From: Spirometra erinaceieuropaei
Lineage: Eukaryota; Platyhelminthes; Cestoda; Diphyllobothriidea; Diphyllobothriidae
Direction of reading: 5' to 3'
Length of the DNA: 64,000 nucleotides
Assembly: GCA_902702965.1 (NCBI GenBank)
Contig: CACRXP010000144.1
Coordinates: forward strand, 843,119 to 907,118
Shown here in pieces: positions 22,830 through 33,430 of this stretch (its first letter is position 1; each line of letters begins with the position of its first letter). The notes beneath the pieces were generated by a model. The model made no database searches and was not told the DNA's origin. It saw only the letters and a program-made list of their open reading frames with translations. Both the position numbers and the translations under genes were made by a program.

Positions 22830-22990
22830 CCTGACAACTGGCACAGAGCGCTGGTGGAAGTTAGACTGCGACTGATGCAGCTAAGGTCAATTATCACTAA
22901 AAAATTAATTCACGCCGTCGCCACTGTTTCTGCGCCCAGCATACTGGACGGCATGCAGTGGACATCGTCTGGAACGATGGTATTACAGAT
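22830..22990 (+). repeat. LINE 3' UTR fragment
   Basis: Contains GATGCAGCTAAGGTC, AATTAATTCACG and GCAGTGGACATCGTCTGGAACGATGG in order, resembling the last 150 bp of the LINE 3' UTR (compare 48830-48950). Confidence 0.5.
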
Positions 22991-23681
22991 TATACATGAG
23001 TTAGCCTAGGGTTTCGAATATGTGTGCAACATGGGCCCCACTTTCTCTCCACATTGTCACTTACAGCATGCCTCACTGTAAGATCGACCGAGGATACTCC
23101 TATCCGTTTCCTGAAAATTGGAGACCGGCATGCCAAGAGGTATCGATGATGTGTGGGAAGGAGGGTTTTGTTTGAAGCCACTATCAGTACAACCAATCAA
23201 AGAGTGATTGTTTTCTGTAAATGATCGATCTCCCGAAATGCTAGTCGAAATTCTAAAGCACATTTACAAGTAGGAAGGTTTACGTAGGTGAAATTGTAAT
23301 ATTGGGCACTGGACAACTTAATTTCATAATATTTCAGTCACGCCAAGATGCTGACTTTCAAATTTACTTCTTTTCAAACGTTTCGTCAGAAGCATTGCTT
23401 GTGAAATATGCATTTTCTCTATTTATTTTTGTGTGGGAAAGAAAATTGACCAAATCGAGCTTAGTTGCCCTTATTTTGTAGTTAATCATGTCTTCTTCAA
23501 ATCTTTTACTTGAAAGTGTATTATCGATCGGTCTTAGAAATTTCCAATTACGAGAACTTCAGAGACTTCGAAATGTCCACACATAAACCATGGTACATGC
23601 ACGACGTAGATGATTCTTATGAATTGTACAATACATTTTTCATAGTATTTCCTTGTTTGTCATGATGGAATTCATAATGTG

Positions 23682-24643
23682 CAGTAGGTGGGCTAACTCA
23701 CGAAATGCCTTTTCGATTCGAAAAGATTAATTAAGTAGGGTTACAAAACTAATCTGTCTGCGGCGTTCTTCTATTATAACTCAGTTGCTTCAGGATGTCG
23801 GCTCTCCAACAAATTTTTTCGGCTTCGTGCAGAAACCATACTTTGTAAAAATGACTACTTAAGTAGTATGTATTTTGTCAGTGATTTTCAATGCCCCTAA
23901 AAATTCAATTATATTTCACAGAAGACATGTATATAAATATTCAGTATTTTGCTCATTTGACTGAACCTCCCGTCTTCCTTTTATACATGAGGGGAGGGTA
24001 CAATACTGGTTTCGACAACTTCTCCAATACCCTAACATTTTTGAACTCGACCTGCCATTAAACCTGCAGTCAGGCTTTCAAAACTACAATGCGGTGTATT
24101 TTCCATGTACAGAAAGCCATATGTTTCGCTACGGTTTCGCTTACGGAGTTCATAAAATTTGGCAGTGGGTGTGTGCAATATTGTTAACTTTACAAGCCAC
24201 ATTGGTAAATGCAGAGACATGATGTTTCGTGAACGGTCATTTGGAGATATTGAAAAAATTGACATTTAGAAACTTTTTTCAAAACCGAATTGTACCTTTC
24301 TTTCGCGTGTAAAGTTAAAAGAACACGCAAGATTCTACTGAATGAGCAAAATAATGAATTTGATACGCATGTTTTCTAGTAAATATGATTCAATATTTAA
24401 GGGCATGGAAAATCAATGAGAAAAATGCACGCTAATTAAATAGTTCTTTTTTACAAAATATTGTTTCTGCATGCAGCCAAAGAGAAATTCGTTGGAAATC
24501 CGACATCTGAGAGTAACTGGGTTATGATAGAATTACGCTGCAAGAAGATTAATTTATCAACCCTTCTAAATTTATCTTTTTGAAACTAAAACGCATTTCG
24601 GAATTTAAGTTGACACCTCCTGAGTTAGCCTACCTACTGTAGT
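23682..24643. mobile_element. Foldback element copy 1 (long terminal inverted repeats)
   Basis: The left end CAGTAGGTGGGCTAACTCA and the right end TGAGTTAGCCTACCTACTG are inverted copies. Read inwards, the two arms stay alignable for roughly 370 bp. Shared sequence includes AAAAGATTAATTAAGTAGGG, CATTGATTTTC-like, TTCAATTATATTTCA-like and ATTTTGCTCATT. About 200 bp of single-copy middle separates them. No transposase frame is present. This is the best-preserved uninterrupted copy. Confidence 0.85.
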
Positions 24644-25439
24644 CAGCCGTGAGCTTCTCAGAATCGTGCGTGCAAGACGATTACGGCATCTGTCTTACTC
24701 TCGTCTCCTTCAACAAACTGGAGCTGGTGGCAAGATAGAATTGGAGGCGTACTCATGGGCAGTGGTTGACAAAGGTAAACTGCCCGTGCATGCGTGTAAC
24801 AAAGGACTTGATCCACGCATAATGAACCGGATTTTCACGCTGACCAGAAATCGTCTTCGAATTCACGTTCGTGTGAGTGCAATGGAAACCACTTTCAGAA
24901 GTATTCATTGAGTCCTACTCTGAGTCCTTGAGCCAGTCGCCTACCATAAACGCCCAGTGAGGTGTGTGTCATAATAGTGCAAATCGGATGTCTACCGGCC
25001 AATACGTTTTCCGTGGATGTGGAAACTTTTGCGACCTCAAAAGCGTTTTGTGCAGCTGTTGCGCAGTGCTTTTTTAACTTTCATGTAATATGTGGCCTGT
25101 CGCCTGAAAACTTCGCACCATTCCCAAGCACAATCAACTCCTTGTGTACGTCTTAAAACTCATTTCTGAAGGCGCACATGTCTAGGGAACGAGAAGCACA
25201 AATCATAAAATATCTCCTCAATCTTAAGGACCTAGGCTTTATAAATGAACAAGAGTCTGAATCCTCAAGTCCACAACACAGACCCCTGGAGGCCATTTGG
25301 ATAGCCAAACCTAACTTCCCTATACGGTTTAAAGTAGTCTTGTTCAGTTCGCCATCTCTGCAAAGTGGCTGGCAGACAGGCTAGGGGCCACGCTGAAGTC
25401 ATCGATCCCGTAAGAAATAGAAATTTTAATTGAAACAGA

Positions 25440-26600
25440 ATATTGTCCTTAGGTGCCCCGTCCTTGTTCAATAATATTTCAATAGCGGAACCGATTGAAT
25501 TTTTGTACAATGAGATAGTTAGACAGGTCTTCCCAATTGGCATGTCAGTCGTAGATCTTAAAGAGCCGCTCTTTCATTGCAGGTTGAATGTTCACCTCAG
25601 ATTCGGAAGCCATTTTTACTCTACAGATGGACGACGTAACAATGGGATTGCTCGTTGAACCAGTATTCCTGGAAATACTTGGAAAACACCAGCTCCGATA
25701 TTTTGATCACACTTTCATGACAACAGATGAGACAAGTGAGGTATAAACTGAATCGGTCTCGCTCAACAATACCATTCACTTTAGAAATAGAGAAAAGAGG
25801 GCGTTTCCCCTTTTCTGGACATAATACTTAATTCGAAGCCTGATGGACCAATTCTTAGGTGTGTCTTTCATAAGTAAACATAGACAGGGCAGTATAGTAA
25901 TTTCTACAAATTAATTCCTTTGCCTCATAAACATAGCTTAGTCTTCTACCCAGCCAGCCGAACTAAAAGAATAAGCATTGATGTTAAGATAGAGATGGAA
26001 ATGGCCTTTGCGTAGAACTCCTTGCGAAAAAAAAACAACTTTCAGGATACGTTTTTCCCGAAATATATGAAAGAACATCCCTCGAAAACGGACGCGCTCA
26101 CGGCTGAGAAGAAGGAACAATTTTCACACTGCTATTTCGAGGTGGCATTGTAAATACACTTCTACATATCATCTTGAAGCCATTTATCGCGTGCTCATAT
26201 CAAGCCGCGAATTTAAGATTCGTTTTCTCAGTCAATCCGCGTCTTCGTCTTTAAGGTTAGGCCAGGTTCTTAATTCAAACTTTATCAATCCCAGTCTGCA
26301 CCTTCATTTGTTTCTGTTAGCCCGAACGCCTAGGCGCCTGTCTAAACGGATGCGAGAGCTCTATCCTTGCTGGGTCAATCAAGGCATGGAAAAATCTCTT
26401 TTTAGCTCCACGGTGTATTGCTTGGTTTACAGCGCCTACCGGGTATACATCAAAGAAATATTTTGAGTTATCTACAAGGGTCCGACAAGACACCCCAAGT
26501 TTCTGCGCCAGCGGATACCTGCGATAGTGGCAAAAAGTTTTACCAATCCAACCTTGTGCTCACAGAAGGCTTCATACAGGCACACAAAATACCTTACCAC
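25440..26600 (+). pseudogene. Second-lineage PLE remnant (RT palm + GIY-YIG tail)
   Basis: SLFNNISIAEPIEFLYNEIV at 25470-25530 corresponds to RT motif A (SLFTNIPxxETIxFL). VHLRFGSHFYSTDGRRNNGI at about 25590 corresponds to the FxFNGxFYxxxDGVxMG segment before motif B. A later block at 26310-26590 (ARTPRRLSKRMRELYPCWVN) matches the end of the GIY-YIG domain of the copy at 59443-59790 almost codon for codon. Many stops and frameshifts separate these pieces. The palm lacks a recognisable YVDD. It is an old, dead copy inside the glycosyltransferase intron. Confidence 0.7.
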
Positions 26601-27690
26601 AGGATGAGCCCAGCATGTTCGTCCCAGCATCCTACAACGTCGCGCAACAGCGACAAGAATTAAGCACAATTCACTGTAATACTTTCGCCGCTCTCCCGCC
26701 TGCCAAACTTCTGGCAGAACCAGTATTTCTGAATATCCTTGAGTCTCTCTCCTCGCAGATAGTATTCGCTGGCTGTTTCCACTTTCGCTATTTCACCCTG
26801 ACGTCGGTTAGTGTGCAGTCCTGAGGTCGGATGATCGAACAGGTGCGTTCACTGAACTCGATGTCACCTATTAATAACACCCACAGACTTGATGTTTTGA
26901 TCAAATTACCTCGTAGAAAGTAGTATTTGCTCCTTAAAAATGCGGTGTCCGCTTATAGGGCGAGCATAGAAATTGCCACCCGTGGAGTCTCAATCCAGAT
27001 TACTTTGATTAGGTGGTCATAAATACTCCATTCACTGCATTTAGGAGAATTTGTGAAAGCTTGGATAATAACCACTCAACTACCGTGCCAGCGTACTGGG
27101 GAGAATTAGATGATTGTAGGTGTCTGAAAGGTTTATGCACACGGCTTGTGTAGAAAGAATTGTCAACGATGTGCGGACTGTTGTGAGTCCTTATTTACAT
27201 GAAACCGACATACTCCTGAAATACCATATAAAAAGCGGTCACTGTTGCATAAATAGGGAAGCTCATCAATCCTCCGATGTCTTAGTAATTATAGAAGGCC
27301 GACCTACATCGTACCTCCAGTGTCAAGAGAAAGCAGGCCATATGACCTACATACATACAAGTGCTTAAACCCAATTAAATAGATGCATGCTATTTAAGTT
27401 GGGATATTTCCAGATGTCGTTTATTCAGGCTACTAAATGCCATTCATTTAACTGGCCGCAGAACGCTGCATAGGTAGAATCTCATGTTTCTACGCTATGG
27501 TAGCCTGTATTCAAGTTTGCTTACAGCTGTATTTTGCAGCCGAGTCTCAGTGTAAAACTCCATAGGGATATATTAAATCCAACAGGAACTGCGGATAAAC
27601 TTCAATTTCCAGTGCTCTTACCTACAATGGGAGTGCTATTTAATGAAATGTTTACAGGGAATTCGAATTGTATGTTTGACTCTAAAAGAC
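26601..27690. other. Intronic spacer, nothing recognised
   Basis: No repeat family or domain recognised. An 82-codon frame at 27120 has no motif. Confidence 0.4.
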
Positions 27691-27699
27691 TACTAAGAT

Positions 27700-28520
27700 A
27701 GAGTTTTAATATTGATTGCCACACAGCACACTCCCTAGATATTTCCATCACTTCTGGATGCTGACTTTTGAATAGGCTTATTTGCAACGCCCTGTGAAAA
27801 GTCGTACATTACCCAGTGTGTATTTTCTCACTGATTTTTGATCTACTTGCAAATTCAAATATAATTTACAGTAAACATGCCTAGAAATATTATTTTTTGA
27901 TCATTTGGCGACATATTACTTAAGGAAACAGCAACGTCTCGTTTTAACATCGTTTCTGATTAAGAGAGTTTTTAAGACCGTGAAATATCAAATGATGCAG
28001 AGTGAATCTGCACAATAAGGTCACCATCTACTAAATGGCAACTTCACAGCAACTTATAGAAATGTATTATTTCCCGAATAAAAAAATCATATATCTCATA
28101 GTTCCGAAAACCTGAATGAAAATATGACGGCAAGTCGGATCTAATATTAGTTGAGAGTGAAAAATTCTTTTAAAACCCATTCATAATCTTTCTTTAGGCA
28201 TGCACTTTAAAAAGACGTAATTTTCTAACAGATCACCACAAGAAGTAAGATTTTTGTGCACATTTTCTTCGAAACGTAAAAAAATTGCAAATAGGCAAAA
28301 ATTCATACTACGTCAGTATTTAATTTTTGCAGAGCATCGTTTATGCAGGCGAACGGAAAGAAGCCCATTCAAAAGGCGACATCCCGATGTGGCAAAAACA
28401 TCTGTGGATTATGCTGTACTATAATCACTATTAAAAATTTGCCTAAGTAATCTTTTCGAATTAAAAACACATCCCAGATTTTCGGTCAGCATGTCATATG
28501 ATAGCAAATTTATTGTACAT
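27700..28520. mobile_element. Foldback element copy 2 (decayed)
   Basis: Internal left-arm blocks (TTCTGGATGCTGACTTTTGA, TTTTCTCACTGATTTTTGAT, AATTCAAATATAATTTACAG) lie at about 27750-27880. The right-arm end (TGCCTAAGTAATCTTTTCGA...GTCAGCATGTCATATGATAGC) is at about 28441-28505. The outermost left end is missing. Confidence 0.6.
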
Positions 28521-28930
28521 CTGGTATAGGACGGCATTTTGTTATGACTGCCGCAACCTGTAAATCGGACTCGGATGTCGCCCGCAATCGCCGCCATGTG
28601 CAGGAGGATCAGGCTGAACGTGGAAGTCAGGGTTATGGTGGGGAGGGATAGGGCTTGGCTTATGACGACTGGTGTTAATATTACGTCGGGCGCTGGCAGG
28701 GCTATATTAACGCTAAGTGTTATGATTCGAGTTAAATCTAGGACAGGTACACCTGTTGCATTTCGCTGGAGGTCGATCGTAGTAAAGGATTCACATTTGT
28801 CCATCCTTTCTCCCGAGAGTCATCACTATTTAAAAAGGGTTTACAGTCCATTTCCGATGCTGTGCAAATAAAGCCGCAGTTGTAAAATCGGTGACGGAGT
28901 ATTTCGCTCCTTTCTAGATAATCTAGAATG
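28521..28930. other. Intronic spacer, nothing recognised
   Basis: Open frames on both strands around 28409-28871 overlap and have no motif. No feature supported. Confidence 0.4.
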
Positions 28931-29806
28931 CAGTTACGGTAGGTAGGCTAACGGATGAAATCTCAACAGAAATTACGAAATGCGTTTTCGTTTCGAAAAG
29001 GTTGATTAAGTAGGATTGTAATACGAATCATCATTCAGCATAAGTGTGTAATAATTTGGTTACCCCCAAACGCCGGTTTTCCAATAAAGTTCTTTACGGC
29101 CGCATCTAAAAACCAAAATTCGTAAAAAAAGCCTACTTATGTAGCATGCATTCATTTCATTGGTTTTCGACTCCCTTAAATATTCAATTATATTTCATGG
29201 AAGACATGCATAAAAATGGCCCTTCATAAAACTTCATGTCTCCGCATTTACCAATGTGACTTGTAAAGTAAACAATGTGGCTCAAATCCACTGCTTAATT
29301 TTATGAAGCCAATATGGTCTCCTCTTAGTACCGCAGAGAAATGTATGGTTTTTCGTACACGGAAATTATACGGCTTGTAGGTTGGGAATCCTGAAAGCAA
29401 GTGGAACGGCAGGTCGAGTTCAAAATTATTCGGGAATTGGGAAAGTTTTTAAAACCGAATTGTACGCTTCATCCTAGTATAAAATTGCAAGAAGACGTAA
29501 TTTTAAACAGAATTAGCAAAATAATGAATAGTTTTCTGCATGTTTTTATGAAATATAATGGAATTTTTAAGGGCATCGAAAATGAATGAAAAAATGCATG
29601 CTACATAAATAGGCATTTTTTCCTGAGTATGGTTTTTAGATGCACCCGTAAAGAATTTTGTTCGAAATCAGGCGTCCGCGGAAATTGAATTATTGTAAAA
29701 TTATGTTGAACAATGCTTCGTTTTACAACACTACTTAATAAATATTTTCTAACCGAAAGCGCATTTCGGAATATCTGTAGAGATTTCATGAGTTAGCCCA
29801 CTTAAT
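28931..29806. mobile_element. Foldback element copy 3
   Basis: Left end GGTAGGTAGGCTAAC (28939) and right end CATGAGTTAGCCCACTTAA (about 29788). Arms share ATGCGTTTTCGTTTCGAAAA and its inverted, diverged counterpart. The middle contains the family's AAAATTATTCGGGAATTGGG block. No coding capacity. Confidence 0.8.
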
Positions 29807-30490
29807 CACGTTATTGGGAAATAAGAAGGAAAATTTGACACTAAAATAACACTCAGCATTAAATCCACTTACGCAATGCTGTTCCCATTAAAAAGGTCAC
29901 TCGACCCTAGCCGACACCACAGACTATAGAATCACCCATCGAAAACCCTCAGTGTTGCACAAAACAATGTCTTTCGCTAACGCCACAACAAACTCTCAAA
30001 TTCTAACTCGTCAAAGGCCTAAATACATTGTTGCTGCAAGTGTCCAATGCAAGGAAGACATAGGATCCAGGACTGGCTTAATTAAGAGAGAGAATGCTGC
30101 TGAACTAGGCTCATTTCCAAACGCCGTCTGCTTGGACAACTAAGGGGGCATTTAAATCGAAGGCCAATAGGCTCTGCTATGGGAATCGTCTCATGTTTCT
30201 GCATTATTGCAACATGTATTTATGCACAAATTTGTGAATAATTTGCCGTACAATTGCAGTTGAAAAAATTCCGTCGGGCATATCCCATTCTCTATGGATT
30301 CTTCAAAAATTTGAGGACATCTATTTTCAGTCTAATTTACGTATCTCTGCTACAGTTGTTTAATCAAAATCCAATCGAAAATCAACGGACTAACCTCGTG
30401 TTTCTATCTCAAGGTAACTCGTTTTCGGGCCCATATTAGACAAATTTTAAAAAAACAACCCATCAGATAGTGCGGGATCAAAAATGACAC
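29807..30490. other. Intronic spacer next to exon 1
   Basis: No recognised feature. Confidence 0.4.
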
Positions 30491-30514
30491 TCAGCTAACA
30501 ATATTCGCATTTAC

Positions 30515-30946
30515 CTCGGCTACGCGTAAGCCTCTAGTTACATTAGCCACCACCTGCTTCATATCCAATGCCTGCGGGTAGAGCAAGTACACCGAACGGG
30601 GGATGGGAAATACCCAGTTTGCATCCGTAATCTCCGCCATTTCCTCAAATGTATACCTCCTCTTTTGGGAGGGGGATTTCTGGAAAACTTCACTAGAGAC
30701 CCACCGGTCGGAACTCCTGTGGCCATCATCGGCAACCTGCACTGTCAGTGACAATTCAAAGGTGTTTGTTTCATGCGAAAAAACAAGATGTTGCCAATTG
30801 TTCTGGTAGGGGCCTCCATGTGCGTTGGTGAGTGTATTCCAATAGAGGGATATCAACCATTCTGTGGCAAAAACAAAACAGAGGAAACCCACTGTCAGTA
30901 GCAGATAGAACAGGAGTCCTCTCGGGGGCGTTGGGTGTTGGGGCAT
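30515..30946 (-). CDS. GT31 beta-1,3-galactosyltransferase-like protein, exon 1 (N-terminus)
   Basis: Encodes residues 1-144. The start ATG at 30944-30946 gives MPQHPTPPRG, followed at once by a hydrophobic run (LLFYLLLTVGFLCFVFATEW). This is the short cytoplasmic tail plus signal anchor expected of a type II Golgi glycosyltransferase. The rest is a lumenal stem and pre-catalytic region with an NVTRG sequon. The exon ends ...TRGLRVAE, followed by GTAAAT; the reading phase is 0 and matches the start of exon 2 at 22209. Open translation would run on only seven more codons into the intron before a TGA, which supports splicing here. An upstream non-coding exon cannot be excluded. The joint protein is 447 residues, in the usual range for the family. 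Confidence 0.88.
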
Positions 30947-31224
30947 TGTTGTTAAACAAAAGGTTAATAATGTCTCGTCACATAATCGGTGGGCTTTTTA
31001 TTGTGTGTCTACAGCCCTCCGCTCGAATTCTAGATCATTAACTGACTGGGGTGTGCGTGAAAATCAGCAGGGCTTGCGTCACTGCTTTTGGCAAAAATAT
31101 TCACTTTAAGGCACGACTGATATGCCATTCCCATAATGTTGGCGCAACATGTTCTCCTTTAGAAATGAGGGGGCGTTCGCCGGCATGGGCCCATTAGAGG
31201 TCTGACGCTTCGAGTAGTTACTTC
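30947..31224. other. Upstream region of the glycosyltransferase gene
   Basis: Would contain the promoter and 5' UTR of the minus-strand gene. No TATA-like or other element can be assigned with confidence. Confidence 0.35.
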
Positions 31225-32370
31225 GTTTATTTAATTTTCAGAGACTGGGAAGTCATGCGCACAGTTTTCCCCGTATGGTGCACTTTGTTTGGTGCGCAGC
31301 CCACTAATGCCGCCTGTGTGACCGCATCCGACCCGCATGTCACCGTGATCTGAATCGCTCCCGCCCCCGTTGACCACGGTGATAGTTGACAGCCCTGACT
31401 GTCCCGCGCCGTGACTGTCCCCATTCAAGTAGGTTCGTGAAAACAGCTAGAGGGGAGGCAAATTGATGTGGCGGTTGACAGAGCAGTCGGTGGACATCCA
31501 GGTTTCTTGCGTCTGCCTTGCCATGTGATCATCGCCTCGGCCCACAATCCTAACGTCGTGAGAGTTGAAGACGTGTCCCATTTGCGCGACATGGGCTGCT
31601 ACATCCGATTTTGGGTCCAACCTTCGCACGGCCAACTTGTGCTCGTGCATTCGCGGCAGCAGCCGTCGGTCGGTTTCTCTAACGTAGTTGCACATCCCGC
31701 AACTGAAGTGAGATCGGCAGACAACGGCCAACATCTCCTGCTTTGGGATCGGGTCTTTTGACCGTATCACTTGCCGGCGGATTGCTGAGTAAAACCTGTC
31801 GATAACTCCTATTCCAAATGGCTCTGGCTGACCCCCTTCATCTACAGAATGCTCCGGTAAGATTTTGGCTGACTATACTCTTCATTTCGTCTCGTTGTTT
31901 GCCTTCGGCTCCGTTCAAAGAATGGTCACAGATGGCAGGTGGCCCCGAAGTGTTCTTGGAGGAACTTCACTCTGTCCAGCTTGGCGGCTGGGGTGCTGCA
32001 ATGAGCTTCAATCCGTCGGTATAGCGCGCGTACACAGCTTCGTTTGCGTTGCAATGGATGACTGCAACTGAGCATTTGCAGGGTGTCCGTCGGTTTTCTG
32101 TAGACATCTCCAGTTTGCCATCTGTTTGAAGGCAGACAAAAAAATCAAGAATGGGAGTTTGTCTTCCACTTTCTCCTCAATCGTGAATTAAGGGAGTTAA
32201 TAATGGACACCGAGATCTGTTCTGCCTGCTGACTACCTCTGCGCCGACGGGGGCTGGGGGATCAAGGTAACAGGCTGGTAGGATGCGGCCACACAGGCGG
32301 CATTGGCGGGCTGAGCATCAAAGTGTGAGCATGACTGCCCAGTCTCTGAAGATGGGTATACGAAATATTT
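31225..32370 (-). mobile_element. PLE remnant with inverted terminal repeats
   Basis: The left arm (about 31240-31350) and the inverted right arm (about 32240-32360) share TTCAGAGACTGGG, AGTCATGC, GCAGCCC / CAGCCCGCC, AATGCCGCCTGTGTG and CCGCATCC. Between them the minus strand encodes decayed PLE protein. Inverted termini around a PLE are also seen at 51764-54059. Unlike that copy, no CTGATGA...GAAA hammerhead signature is visible here. Confidence 0.72.
31447..32185 (-). pseudogene. PLE pol remnant (post-palm segment + GIY-YIG)
   Basis: The upstream part (about 32100-32185) reads IEEKVEDKLPFLDFFVCLQT, matching MEEKENNQLAFLDAFVCRKD of the PLE at 52923. The frame then decays. The downstream part (31447-31770) reads SKDPIPKQEMLAVVCRSHFS, then CGMCNYVRETDRRL (a damaged GIY-YIG core: YVRETD in place of YVGETG), EHKLAVRRLDPKSDVAAHVA, VFNSHDVRI and CSVNRHINLPPL. 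The glycine of the YVG motif is replaced, so the nuclease is probably inactive. RT motifs A to C are not present. Confidence 0.8.
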
Positions 32371-33430
32371 ACTCGAAAAGTCAGACCTCTGGTAAACCCC
32401 TCCCGGTAAACGCCTCCTCTTCTTTTGATGTGTCACCTGGAAATCATATTTGCACTACTATTAAGCATGTACTTTGTTATGACCTTTTGACTACTTGCCT
32501 TGCTTAATTTCCGAGCAAATTAATGCGCGAACTTGGAGTAAATCCTTTGAAGCGGGCCTTTTCAGGCACAGTCGAAAGTTTGATACGACTATTTGAGCTG
32601 AAATCTACCAGCTACTGCGGAATAACCGCTTAATAGTAACAAACCACCAACAGGCAGCCAGCAATATAGAACTGTGCAATGATTTACCGTACTAACAGCA
32701 CAGGTATTAGCTAAAAACCCAGACACGCGTGGTTCGTCGATTTTATGCTTGTCGCAGCTGCGAGGGGTTCGGCTCGTCAGTGTGTCCCCCAGCTTTCGCT
32801 GTGTAGTTTCTGGTATATGAACTCCAGTTTCAACTTGCCTTGTTTACTATCCGAGGCAATTAATGAGCGAACTTGGACTACTTCGACGACATTCTCTTTA
32901 GGATGTTTAACAGTTGTTATTAACGTAGGCGGCAAAAATTAAACTAAACTGAGAGACGTGTGAACAAAATCGACCTTTCTTTCCATAGTCGTGTTTCTGA
33001 TAGTTCGGAATTTAAAGTGGTGCGCGCAAACGTGCAGTGTCTCAGCAGTGAGAGTGGGTTCTCAGTGCGCAACCCAGACTCCGAGGGGTATGCGAAGTAC
33101 TTACTTGAAACTTCAGACCTCTTATACATCCCTCCTCGTGAACGCCTCCTCTATTTGATGTCCCACTTGGAAATCACATTTTCCCTACTATTTAGTATGT
33201 ACTTTACGATGACATTTTGGCTACTCCAACGACATTCTCTTTAGGATGTTTAACACGTGGTTTTAATGTAGGCGGCAAAAATTAAATTAAACTGAGAGAC
33301 GTGTGAACAAAATCGACCTTTCCATAGTCGTGTTTCTGATAGTTCGGAATTTAAAGTGGTGCGCGCAAACGTGCAGTGTCTCAGCAGTGACAGAGTGTCC
33401 TCTGTGCGCAACCCAGACTCCGAGTGGCGG
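32371..33430 (+). repeat. Tandem direct repeats, including a 343-bp duplication
   Basis: 32865-33095 and 33208-33425 are nearly identical. Both contain ATTCTCTTTAGGATGTTTAA (32891 and 33234), GGCGGCAAAAATTAAA, GAGAGACGTGTGAACAAAAT, CATAGTCGTGTTTCTGATAG and AACGTGCAGTGTCTCAGCAG. The offset is 343 bp. A second block (AAACGCCTCCTC...GATGTGTCACCTGGAAATCA at 32410 and its match at about 33140) shows a further, older unit. No coding capacity is recognised. Confidence 0.85.

Larger units (their letters stand above)
22210..30514 (-). other. Intron of the glycosyltransferase gene (8.3 kb)
   Basis: The minus-strand donor is GTAAAT at 30514 and the acceptor TAG at 22210; both flanking exons are phase 0. 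The intron holds a complete SINE, a LINE 3' fragment, three foldback elements and a decayed PLE. Confidence 0.8.

Noticed and set aside
28409..28871. Opposed 131- and 98-codon frames in the glycosyltransferase intron
   Set aside because: They overlap on opposite strands, have no motif, and the first runs into the end of a foldback element.
30491..30514. Extending exon 1 of the glycosyltransferase to the next stop (151 codons)
   Set aside because: A clear GTAAAT donor precedes it, and splicing there joins the catalytic exon in phase, whereas the extension would leave a protein with no catalytic domain.
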